Shown here: positions 15,088 through 22,149 of the stretch, in pieces | Layout: the number at the start of each line of letters is the position of its first letter | How positions within the stretch are numbered: the first letter of the stretch is position 1 | Translations under genes and position numbers: made by a program | Assembly: GCA_964608615.1 (NCBI GenBank) | Contig: CAZSQG010000034.1 | Coordinates: forward strand, 1-37,461 | Direction: 5' to 3' | Source of the DNA: CALEUX01 sp964608615 | GTDB taxonomy: Bacteria > Bacteroidota > Bacteroidia > Bacteroidales > Marinilabiliaceae | Length of the DNA: 37,461 bases | The notes under the pieces: model-generated | Told to the model about the DNA's origin: nothing | The model's database searches: none | The model's input: the letters and a program-made list of their open reading frames with translations, nothing else

Positions 15088-17103
15088 TTACAGCATTTCT
15101 TCAATAAGGTCCAATTTCTTATTCAGTAATTTGATGTTTCGTTTACCGCTCTCAATTTTATGATTGAAATCGCGTACTAAGGCATCCGAATTCTTTGATT
15201 TGGCAAAAAACCCGATGTTGTTTTCCCACAGAACGATATCATTTTCGAGCTGCTTCAATTTAATCATTATTTTATTTCTTTCCAGACCAATTTTCTCGTT
15301 AAACTGGTTGCTACTCTTCCAATTTTCAAGCTTATTGCGAAATTTCTGGATGTTTTTGTTCTCTTCATCCATATTCAGATTGTCAAACTGATGGTTAATC
15401 AAATTTCTGAATTCCTGATTAATCCGTTCTTTATCCTTAATGGGAACAAAACCAATTTCAGACCAACGACGTTGAAAATCCTGCAGGGTGTTGAAGCAAT
15501 CTTCACTATCTTCTTTTGGTTCAAATTTACTTAGTTCTTCAATAATGTCTTCCTTAAGTTTTAAATTATTATCCTGCTCTACATCAATATGGCTGAAAAA
15601 CTGAGACTTACGATCAAAGAAATAATCGCAGGCTTCTCTGAATCGTTTCCATATAATATCTGATTGTTTACGCGGAACAGGACCAATCTCTTTCCATCTT
15701 TTTTGTATTCGGATGAATTCGTCGGTGGTTTTTTTCCATTCGTTGCTCTCTTTCATTGCTTCTGCCTGAATGCAGAGCTCTGTTTTAAGCTGAAAATTAT
15801 TTAGTTGATCTTCTTTATAGTTCTTAAAATAATCACGTTTTTGATTAAAAAACTCATCGCAAGCTTTACGAAATCGTTCATAAACCAGGTTGTTTTCCTT
15901 CTTTGGAGCAAATCCAATTGTTTTCCAAATCTGTTGCAGGTCAATAAGTTGTTTGCTTTTATCTTCCCACTCTTTTGGAGAGGTTATGCTATTTAGTATA
16001 AGTGCTTCAGCTTTTTCGCAAAGTTCTGTCTTGGCTTCCAGATTTTTCTTTAACTGGTTTTTCAGCGAATCAAAATGTTCTTGCTGACGCTGGTTAATTT
16101 TGGTAGTTGCTGCTTTGAATCTTTCCCATATCTCTTCTTTTTTCTCACGGGGCACTGGACCAATTTCGCGCCACTGATCGTGGTATTTCTGAAGCGTTTT
16201 AAAAGCTTTTATAACCGAAGGCTCAAGAATTAGTGCTTCTGCTTTTTCACATAATACCTCTTTGGCTTCAAAATTCTTTTTCAGATCAAGATCGCGAAGC
16301 TCATTATTTATTTTAATGTAGTTATAAAAGTTCTCAACATGAAGGTGGAACGTCTCCCATAAATCATGTATCTTGTTTTGAGGAACCGGCCCTGTTTCAC
16401 GCCAACGCTGTTGAAGGGTTCTGAATTCCTGGAATGTATCATTTAAAGATTCCTGACGGTTCAGAAGATCCTTTATTCCTTCAATAACTTCATATTTTAA
16501 CTGGAGGTTTTTTTCTTTTTCGTTTTCAAGAGACAATCGAATCTCATCTCTTTTAATTTTATATTCATGTAACAGGCCCGAAAACTCTTTACTCAGCGGG
16601 TCAATTACAGGTGTGTAGTTTTCTTCAGGTTCGCCTGATTCAATGAACTTACTGTGGATTTCTGCTTCTGATTCCTTCGTTGCTTTCTCAAAAAGTTCAC
16701 GTATGGTTTCCAGAATAAATCTTACATCCGCCAAAGCGTTATGTTTAAACAGATCCTTGAATTTGTCGAGTAACTTCTCACGGCTTAATGCTTCCAGATC
16801 ATCAACTTCTGGTATAACCACTGTTTTGGTTTTCTCCGCATCATTTTCCTCACTCTGGCTTATAACTTCTTTCCCGGAGACATTAAGAGTATCTAGTTCA
16901 GGCTGTTCTTCAGAAGGAGGATTCAATAATTGGCTTTCTACCGGAATAACTTCTTTGTTTTCGCCAGAAGTTTCTGTTTCTAAGGTAGTCTCTTCCTCAG
17001 TCTGTATATCAGAAGGTGTCAGTGCTTTATCGGTTTCTTGTTCCGAATTCAAATCCAACTTTTCAAGGGAGGATTTGTTTAGTTCATTTTCTTCCATCAC
17101 CAT
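15088..17103 (-). CDS. DUF349-repeat protein
   Basis: The 671-residue protein has an acidic, serine/threonine-rich, low-complexity N-terminus (to about residue 100) and then a long helical part with five DUF349 repeats. Each repeat carries a W..IG..P signature: RWRETGPVP (233-241), QWREIGPVP (310-318), IWKTIGFAP (392-400), RWKEIGPVP (469-477) and RWSEIGFVP (546-554), a spacing of about 77 residues. A final coiled-coil region ends the protein. There is no signal peptide or membrane segment, so it should be cytoplasmic. DUF349 proteins lack an established biochemical role, and I assign none. It is transcribed divergently from trmD and closed by its own hairpin. Confidence 0.9.
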   Translation of the reverse strand: MVMEENELNKSSLEKLDLNSEQETDKALTPSDIQTEEETTLETETSGENKEVIPVESQLLNPPSEEQPELDTLNVSGKEVISQSEENDAEKTKTVVIPEVDDLEALSREKLLDKFKDLFKHNALADVRFILETIRELFEKATKESEAEIHSKFIESGEPEENYTPVIDPLSKEFSGLLHEYKIKRDEIRLSLENEKEKNLQLKYEVIEGIKDLLNRQESLNDTFQEFRTLQQRWRETGPVPQNKIHDLWETFHLHVENFYNYIKINNELRDLDLKKNFEAKEVLCEKAEALILEPSVIKAFKTLQKYHDQWREIGPVPREKKEEIWERFKAATTKINQRQQEHFDSLKNQLKKNLEAKTELCEKAEALILNSITSPKEWEDKSKQLIDLQQIWKTIGFAPKKENNLVYERFRKACDEFFNQKRDYFKNYKEDQLNNFQLKTELCIQAEAMKESNEWKKTTDEFIRIQKRWKEIGPVPRKQSDIIWKRFREACDYFFDRKSQFFSHIDVEQDNNLKLKEDIIEELSKFEPKEDSEDCFNTLQDFQRRWSEIGFVPIKDKERINQEFRNLINHQFDNLNMDEENKNIQKFRNKLENWKSSNQFNEKIGLERNKIMIKLKQLENDIVLWENNIGFFAKSKNSDALVRDFNHKIESGKRNIKLLNKKLDLIEEML

Positions 17104-17185
17104 AGGTGTTTCGGGGTGCTACATATAACTGAAAACAGTTACCTAATAATATAATCTACGAATATATCACATTACAAGCAATGCT

Positions 17186-17193
17186 CAAAAATA
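17186..17193 (-). promoter_or_regulatory. Probable -7 box of the DUF349-repeat gene
   Basis: TATTTTTG on the minus strand fits TAnnTTTG. It would give a leader of about 75 bases before the start codon at 17103. The -33 box is not clear. Confidence 0.35.
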
Positions 17194-17237
17194 TTTGTTT
17201 AAAAAATCGAAATTTCTGCACATTACGTGTTGTTTGT

Positions 17238-17245
17238 TATCTTTG
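17238..17245 (+). promoter_or_regulatory. Probable -7 box of the trmD promoter
   Basis: TATCTTTG matches TAnnTTTG and ends 23 bases ahead of the trmD start at 17269. It falls inside a longer possible reading frame beginning at GTG 17227, which argues for the shorter, family-consistent start. Confidence 0.45.
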
Positions 17246-17268
17246 CGTTCAAATTTTATCATACGGCC

Positions 17269-17949
17269 ATGCGAATTGATATATTAACACTCTTCTCTGA
17301 TATGTTCCAGGGTCCTTTTAGTGAATCCATAATTAAACGTGCAAAGGAACAAGGTTCGGTTGAGATAGAACTACACGATATTAGGGATTTTTCGACCGAT
17401 AAGCATAAAAAAGTTGATGATTATCCTTTTGGGGGAGGGGCTGGTATGGTGATGCAAATTGAGCCTGTTGCTAAATTGATTCAGAAACTCCAATCGGAAC
17501 GCCATTACGATGAGGTTATTTTTATGACCCCCGATGGTCAGCGTTTTAATCAAAAAATAGCCAATGCTCTTTCGCTTAAGGGTAATATTATTCTGTTATG
17601 CGGTCATTATAAGGGTATTGATCATAGAATCCGGGAACATTATATTACCAGAGAAATTTCAATAGGCGATTATGTGTTGACTGGTGGTGAACTAGCTGCT
17701 GCTGTGGTGGTTGATGCCGTTGTGCGGTTGATTCCGGGTGTTATTTCTGATGAAACATCCGCACTTTCCGATTCTTTTCAGGATAACCTGCTGGCCCCAC
17801 CTGTTTATTCACGTCCTGCTGAGTATAATGGCTGGCGCGTACCCGATGTGCTTTTATCGGGCAACCAGAAAGCCATCGACGATTGGCGCGAAGAGGAATC
17901 TATTAGTCGCACTCGCAAATTGCGACCTGATTTATTGGACGGGGAGTAG
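17269..17949 (+). CDS. trmD: tRNA (guanine-N1)-methyltransferase TrmD
   Basis: TrmD methylates guanosine 37 next to the anticodon of tRNAs, using S-adenosylmethionine, and prevents frameshifting. With the ATG at 17269 the protein starts MRIDILTLF, exactly where family members start, and has 226 residues. Diagnostic segments are DDYPFGGGAGMVMQIEP, LLCGHYKGIDHRI, and the trefoil-knot stretch SIGDYVLTGGELAA, followed by RLIPGVI. The C-terminal domain carries YSRPAEYNGWRVPDVLLSG, with the expected aspartate. The gene stands alone on the plus strand, divergent from the DUF349-repeat gene, with both promoters packed into about 165 bases. Confidence 0.97.
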   Translation: MRIDILTLFSDMFQGPFSESIIKRAKEQGSVEIELHDIRDFSTDKHKKVDDYPFGGGAGMVMQIEPVAKLIQKLQSERHYDEVIFMTPDGQRFNQKIANALSLKGNIILLCGHYKGIDHRIREHYITREISIGDYVLTGGELAAAVVVDAVVRLIPGVISDETSALSDSFQDNLLAPPVYSRPAEYNGWRVPDVLLSGNQKAIDDWREEESISRTRKLRPDLLDGE

Positions 17950-18142
17950 AGGATCTCTTTTTTAATACTCAATTAATTCATTTTAAGATTTCTTATTAAT
18001 ACTCTGCTTACCCTACTGGGATAGGTTACTATAGAGCCATGTACTTTATTGTCAAAATTGATGAAGTGTCGGGGTTAGATTATGCAAAAACCTGACTCCT
18101 TTAGTTGATCTGTTTTGGCTTATTAATAATACGGAAATAAAA

Positions 18143-18175
18143 ATTCCTGAATGTTTTCAATAAACACTCAGGAAT
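18143..18175 (-). terminator. Terminator downstream of the ferritin-like gene
   Basis: ATTCCTGA (18143-18150) pairs with TCAGGAAT (18168-18175), with further TG/CA pairing inside. On the minus strand it is followed by TTTTATTTC. It lies 120 bases after the ferritin-like stop, beyond a short open stretch described separately. Confidence 0.55.
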
Positions 18176-18201
18176 AGTATTGCAGCTGATTAACTTAAAA
18201 T

Positions 18202-18303
18202 TTATTCTAAAGTAAAGTAATCGCCAACACCATCTGTTATTTTTCCCTCATCAGTGTTACGCACAAGGGTCTTTTTTACCAGGCGTCCATTAATTTTTAC
18301 ATT
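18202..18303 (-). pseudogene. 33-codon open stretch directly after the ferritin-like gene, possibly its shifted tail or a gene remnant
   Basis: A minus-strand frame overlapping the ferritin-like stop region reads NVKINGRLVKKTLVRNTDEG and ends in ITDGVGDYFTLE. It has no start codon of its own and is offset by one base from the ferritin-like frame (KKIRM then stop). The composition looks like real protein, and the transcript terminator lies just beyond it. It may be a former C-terminal extension cut off by a frameshift, or the last part of an otherwise lost gene. I do not recognise the sequence. Confidence 0.3.
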
Positions 18304-18809
18304 CTAATTTTTTTCCATTCTTCTTTCATTCGATTCAAATCGGTAATCCATGATTCAATGTCATTTTCATGTTCCAATTCTTCATTAAGAATCTGTACTG
18401 CCATTTGATGAGTTGAATGGTCTTTACCTGCTGTAAGATCAGCAATTTCCTGATACCTTTGTATTGCACATCTTTCTCCTTTTAAGTTCTGCTCTAGAAT
18501 TACTTCAATATAAGGGTCAGATGGTTCATCGTACGAACAACGAGCTAATTTTGTCCATTCAGCAGGATTAATTACTGGCGTACCTCCTAATTGAATAATC
18601 CTGTTAACAACCAAAACAGCGTGACCTAATTCCTGGTCGGCATGTAATAAAAGTTCAGGTTCAACTTCACTTCGCATAGGGCCCTCCATAAGTCTTGCCC
18701 CAATCCAATACTGATAATATGCAAGCCATTCTTCACTTAATGCTGCATTTAACATTTCCAACAGTTTTTTTACATCAACTGATGAAATTTTAATTCCTTG
18801 TTTTCCCAT
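18297..18809 (-). CDS. Ferritin-like four-helix diiron protein (bacterioferritin/DPS-like group)
   Basis: The 170-residue protein has the four-helix ferritin-like layout with metal ligands in the expected places: helix A ALSEEWLAYYQYW (Glu26/Glu27), helix B HADQELGHAVLV (Glu60, His63), helix C EVILEQNLKGERCAIQRYQ (Glu112), and helix D LNEELEHENDIESW (Glu144, His147). Two ExxH pairs indicate a dinuclear iron centre. It has no export signal, so it should be cytoplasmic. Such proteins oxidise and store iron or remove peroxide; which applies here is not visible. It lies 97 bases from the end of nrfA on the same strand, so it could share a transcript with nrfHA or use its own promoter. Confidence 0.88.
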   Translation of the reverse strand: MGKQGIKISSVDVKKLLEMLNAALSEEWLAYYQYWIGARLMEGPMRSEVEPELLLHADQELGHAVLVVNRIIQLGGTPVINPAEWTKLARCSYDEPSDPYIEVILEQNLKGERCAIQRYQEIADLTAGKDHSTHQMAVQILNEELEHENDIESWITDLNRMKEEWKKIRM

Positions 18810-18906
18810 ATCATTAAAAATTTAAATAAATAATTAGCATTTTTCAAATGTTCCACCAATTTGAAGAACAATATCTTCTTGTTTGAATCCGTTTATTTGT
18901 TTGTTA

Positions 18907-20406
18907 TTAATAGTTTAACTCACGTTTACGTGCTTGTTCAACCCATTTAGGAACGGTTGTTTCGAGAAATGTTTTTTTATCATCATTCAGCCGCGCCATA
19001 TCAAGGCCAATATACTCCTGAGCTTTTGCCTTTGTTGAAATATCAGGCATCTCAACCTCTATATTATATCCTAAGTTGGCCAGCAATCTCGTCAGTTTGA
19101 TTCTTGCTTCCTGACCAATATGAATGCCGGTTGACACAATTCGTCCGGTTTCTACCGGTGAATGAAACGCTCCGCCATGGCTTGCTACTGAATAATCCCA
19201 GCGCCATTGAGCGTGGCGGATGTCTTGCAGAATGCTGTTCATTTGTTCTTGTGTAGCACCTTTTTCCCATGCTGTTTTTGCTTCGATATGAGCTTTTACC
19301 AGCAAGTCTTCAAGCACTAATACATTTTCCTTTATTTTTGTCTGACGTGCATATACATCGGCAATTAGTATGTTTGTCTCCTCGCGGTGGCATACCTGAC
19401 ACGAATTGGCAACATTATTAAGCGGGCTTTGAATATGGTGGTCGGTGAATTTTACACCACCTTCACTTTTGTATGGCATGTGGCAATCGGCACAAGAAAT
19501 GCCCCTTTGGGCATGCACTCCGGTAAGGTAAATTTCATATCCGGGATGTTGCGCTTTAAGCATTGGTGCTTTACTGAGCTGGTGAGTCCAGTCGCTAAAA
19601 TTAATTTTATCATAATACTGTTCAGCATCTTCAACCGTCATCCCGTTGTCCCAAGGGAAAGTCAGATATTGCACTCCTTCAATTTTTTCTTTATTGAAGT
19701 AATATTCCACATGGCATTGAGCGCAAACCAGCGAACGCATTTCCTGATGCGTGGCTTTTGAAATATCCTTTCCTTGTCGTTCAAAAGCTTCGACTAAAGC
19801 AGGGCGGGAAATTCGTAATTGCATGGTGTTTACATCGTGGCAGTCGGCACAGCCAATTGGGTTTACGATTTCGGCACCCCATTTTTCCCACGAGCCTTTA
19901 TAAAATTCCGCAATGCCTTCCTGGTTCATCATTCTTGGAACATCAGGGCCTTTACACGTCCAGCATGTATTAGGCATCGGACTGCTTACACTGTCGTTGG
20001 GGGCACCGGTTCTCAAAATATTCCGAACATCTTCAACAGCATAATAATGCCCACGTCCCTGTTTATATTCTTTAGAGAATGCATATCCGGCCCAAAGAAT
20101 AACCATTCTCGGGTCATCTTCAAGTTCATCTATCATTACCGAGCCATTATATTTACTCCTAAAACTAGTATCTGATGTTTTGTAGTACGACTCAAATTCG
20201 TGGGGGAAATTAGATCCCCATTTCTCGTTTCGGGGTTCAAACTGAGAAAAATCGTTTCTTGGAGCATAGGCAAAAATCGCTTCGGATCTTCTTTCAATGA
20301 TACTTGAAGCCAGTAATCCTAGAAAAAAGACTATAACAATTGTTCCGAAAAACAGAACCCAGCCTTTCCAGGGTTTTTCTTTGATTTGTTCGCTGAATGG
20401 TTTCAT
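18907..20406 (-). CDS. nrfA: Ammonia-forming cytochrome c nitrite reductase, catalytic subunit NrfA
   Basis: NrfA reduces nitrite to ammonium with six electrons in the periplasm. The 499-residue protein has an N-terminal membrane anchor or uncleaved signal (residues 15-36) and five haem sites. The catalytic one is the special CWTCK at 148-152 with a lysine ligand; the others are CADCH (186-190), CAQCH (228-232), CADCH (305-309) and CQVCH (336-340). Conserved active-site neighbours are visible as GPDVPR (Arg158), CHVEYYF, and QHPGYEIYLTGVH with His287. It follows nrfH by 20 bases, the usual NrfHA order, so electrons should come from menaquinol through NrfH. Confidence 0.98.
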   Translation of the reverse strand: MKPFSEQIKEKPWKGWVLFFGTIVIVFFLGLLASSIIERRSEAIFAYAPRNDFSQFEPRNEKWGSNFPHEFESYYKTSDTSFRSKYNGSVMIDELEDDPRMVILWAGYAFSKEYKQGRGHYYAVEDVRNILRTGAPNDSVSSPMPNTCWTCKGPDVPRMMNQEGIAEFYKGSWEKWGAEIVNPIGCADCHDVNTMQLRISRPALVEAFERQGKDISKATHQEMRSLVCAQCHVEYYFNKEKIEGVQYLTFPWDNGMTVEDAEQYYDKINFSDWTHQLSKAPMLKAQHPGYEIYLTGVHAQRGISCADCHMPYKSEGGVKFTDHHIQSPLNNVANSCQVCHREETNILIADVYARQTKIKENVLVLEDLLVKAHIEAKTAWEKGATQEQMNSILQDIRHAQWRWDYSVASHGGAFHSPVETGRIVSTGIHIGQEARIKLTRLLANLGYNIEVEMPDISTKAKAQEYIGLDMARLNDDKKTFLETTVPKWVEQARKRELNY

Positions 20407-20426
20407 TATTTTCGTTTTCTACATTA

Positions 20427-21011
20427 TTACTTGGGTTTTTTTAGTGCTTGTTTAAGCCAATCGGGTACAGGGCTTTCGGGAAGTGGCACTTTTGCGTTTG
20501 GAGTGCTCGATAGGCTGTTTACTCTTCCATGAGGGACTTCTCGGTGACATTCCCAGCACGTTCGGTCTGTTCTGTTTGAATGAAATTCTGAATGAATGGC
20601 ATTCATTTTCGAGTCGGTTATAAGGTTACTGTGACATCGCACACAATTTTGCTGTACCACATGTTTACCATCGTCTTTTATTTGTATTACCTGTGGTTCG
20701 GCACGAAGGGTGAAAATGGTGGCATGCCTCATGCCGTCTTTTCCTTTGAAATAATAGGTGTTAAAAACATTGTTTTGTGGAACATGGCAGTCGTTGCAGG
20801 TGGCCTGTTGGCGGTGCGAACTATGTATCCATGTTGCATATTGGGGAGCCATAATATGGCAGTTTACACAAGTCTTTGGTTCATCTGAAAGATATGATGG
20901 TGCATTTGATATGTAAAATAGAAACAAAAACAGGCCTAATATTAAAGACGAACTTACTATAACTAAAAAAAGCCATTTATCAGGAGGCATTATTTTTTTT
21001 AGAATACTCAT
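20427..21011 (-). CDS. nrfH: Cytochrome c nitrite reductase, small quinol-oxidising subunit NrfH
   Basis: NrfH is a NapC/NirT-type tetrahaem cytochrome that takes electrons from menaquinol and passes them to NrfA. The 194-residue protein has one N-terminal membrane helix (residues 14-34) and four haem motifs: CVNCH (48-52), CNDCH (72-76), CVRCH (123-127) and CWECH (152-156). The first is followed by I-M, giving the CxxCHxM arrangement typical of NrfH, where the methionine ligates haem 1. The gene is the first of the nrfHA pair. A nearly symmetrical palindrome lies about 30 bases upstream of its start codon and could serve as an operator. Confidence 0.97.
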   Translation of the reverse strand: MSILKKIMPPDKWLFLVIVSSSLILGLFLFLFYISNAPSYLSDEPKTCVNCHIMAPQYATWIHSSHRQQATCNDCHVPQNNVFNTYYFKGKDGMRHATIFTLRAEPQVIQIKDDGKHVVQQNCVRCHSNLITDSKMNAIHSEFHSNRTDRTCWECHREVPHGRVNSLSSTPNAKVPLPESPVPDWLKQALKKPK

Positions 21012-21040
21012 AATTCACTAATTCATTTTTCTGAATTTGC

Positions 21041-21061
21041 AAACCTGTCTTTGACAGTTTT
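21041..21061. promoter_or_regulatory. Palindrome upstream of nrfH, possible operator
   Basis: The arms AAA-c-CTGTC and GACAG-t-TTT are mirror images around a TTT centre with one mismatched pair, giving a 21-bp dyad (core CTGTC at 21045-21049, GACAG at 21053-21057). It lies 30 bases upstream of the nrfH start, between nrfH and the divergent PAS remnant. Crp/FNR-type nitrosative-stress regulators bind dyads of this size, but the half-site is not one I can assign. Confidence 0.35.
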
Positions 21062-21114
21062 TTAAAACGACACTATGTCTTAAATATAATAAATTTTACG
21101 ATACATATTGTAAT

Positions 21115-21435
21115 GTGGATGAAAATAATAAAGTATGTTATTTTTCTTCGCCTGCAAAACGTATATTTCCCCGTACAACAGCTATCATTGGTCGTGATGT
21201 TAGCAATTGCCACCCACCCGAAAGTGTACATATAGTTGAACAGATTGTTGAATCGTTTAGAGCTGGTGAAAAAACACAAGCCGACTTTTGGATTAAAATG
21301 AGGGGAGAGTATATTCTTATTCAGTATTTTGCAGTGCGTGATGAACAAGAAAATTACAAAGGCGTTATTGAAGTGTCACAAGAAATATCTGGCATTAAAG
21401 CTCTGGAGGGAGAAAAACGCTTATTGGATTGGTGA
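21115..21435 (+). pseudogene. N-terminally truncated DUF438-type PAS domain protein
   Basis: The reading frame encodes a PAS domain of the kind found at the C-terminus of DUF438 / hemerythrin-PAS proteins: KVCYFSSPAKRIFPRTTAII, GRDVSNCHPPESVHIVEQIV, FRAGEKTQADFWI, YFAVRDEQENYKGVIEVSQE and the closing LEGEKRLLDW. Full-length relatives carry DUF438 and usually a hemerythrin HHE domain before it, about 300 residues that are missing here. The only usable start is the GTG at 21115, but homologous-looking sequence (KFYDTYCN) continues upstream in frame to a stop at 21052-21054. It therefore looks like a 5'-deleted remnant. The family is thought to sense redox or NO signals, and the neighbour is nrfHA. 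Confidence 0.6.
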
Positions 21436-21570
21436 TTTGTTTGTGGCTCAATTACGTTTATTTTAAAGAGAGATTGCTGATTGTACTCAAAAACCATTTA
21501 GGATAGAGGGTTAAATCAATAATTAAAATAAGGCCAAAAGTATAATGTTCAACTTGACAAAATCAAATCA

Positions 21571-22062
21571 ATGAAGAAAGTTTTACTCATATTTAATCGT
21601 GAACCATACGATAATACTGATGTAACATGGAACGGGTTACGCCTGGCTGATACACTAAAGAAGAAAGGACATGAAGTAAGAATTTTCCTGATGAATGATT
21701 CTGTTGATTTGGCACGCGATATACTGAAGCCACCTCCTGGTTATGATCAGGACTTATCTCAAATGCTTCGCGATTTGATTGCCTGTGGAGTGCCGGTTCA
21801 GGTTTGCGGAACATGTATGTCGCGATGCGGAATCTTCAAAAACCATCCCTATTTTGAAGGAGCAGAAACATCTACTATGGGCTTTTTGGCCGACTGGATT
21901 ACCGATTCGATCAAATTCTTACATTTTAGTTTTTGTATTGTTTTTTTTAATTATATTAGCAAAATATTAAAATCAAACAAGGTGAATACAAACATGTCAA
22001 ATATCCTTTTTAGTGTGGTCACTGTGGTGGTCGTGGGATTATTATGTGTTCACCGCAGATAA
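21571..22062 (+). CDS. DsrE-family protein with frameshifted 3' end
   Basis: Residues 1-113 form a complete DsrE/DsrF-like domain: KKVLLIFNREPYDNTDVTWN, ADTLKKKGHEVRIFLMNDSV, and a cysteine cluster CGVPVQVCGTCMSRCG (Cys72, Cys79, Cys82, Cys86), ending in FLADWITDS. DsrE-like proteins carry sulfur as persulfide or have related redox roles; the substrate is unknown here. Relatives usually stop a few residues after this point. Adding one base near 21908 would give TDSDQILTF and a stop at 21927-21929, so the present 50-residue tail with two hydrophobic stretches is probably a frameshift product. The gene follows the PAS remnant and precedes ilvB, separated from it by a hairpin. Confidence 0.8.
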   Translation: MKKVLLIFNREPYDNTDVTWNGLRLADTLKKKGHEVRIFLMNDSVDLARDILKPPPGYDQDLSQMLRDLIACGVPVQVCGTCMSRCGIFKNHPYFEGAETSTMGFLADWITDSIKFLHFSFCIVFFNYISKILKSNKVNTNMSNILFSVVTVVVVGLLCVHRR

Positions 22063-22086
22063 AGGATTGTAATTATTTTAAATAAC

Positions 22087-22120
22087 AAAACCCTGCCGGT
22101 GATAAACCGACAGGGTTTTT
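22087..22120 (+). terminator. Terminator or attenuator between the DsrE-like gene and ilvB
   Basis: AAAACCCTG-c-CGGT (22087-22100) pairs with ACCG-a-CAGGGTTTT (22106-22119) and ends in a T-run. It ends 30 bases before the ilvB start codon. It can simply close the upstream transcript, or act as an attenuator for ilvBN; no leader peptide rich in Ile/Val/Leu codons was seen. Confidence 0.65.
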
Positions 22121-22149
22121 TGCTTTTATTAACTTTAACTATTCAAAGC

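Noticed and set aside
16643..17128. 161-codon serine-rich plus-strand frame
   Set aside because: It is antisense to the acidic low-complexity head of the DUF349-repeat protein, which explains the serine-rich translation.
17227..17268. Longer trmD start at GTG 17227
   Set aside because: It overlaps the TATCTTTG promoter box and adds residues absent from the family; the ATG at 17269 gives the standard MRIDILTLF start.
19387..20175. Several plus-strand frames of 70-124 codons across nrfA
   Set aside because: All are antisense to nrfA, whose five haem motifs leave no doubt about the coding strand.
22099..22149. Longer ilvB start at GTG 22099
   Set aside because: It begins inside the terminator hairpin and adds a non-conserved extension before MKHSGAEIIV.
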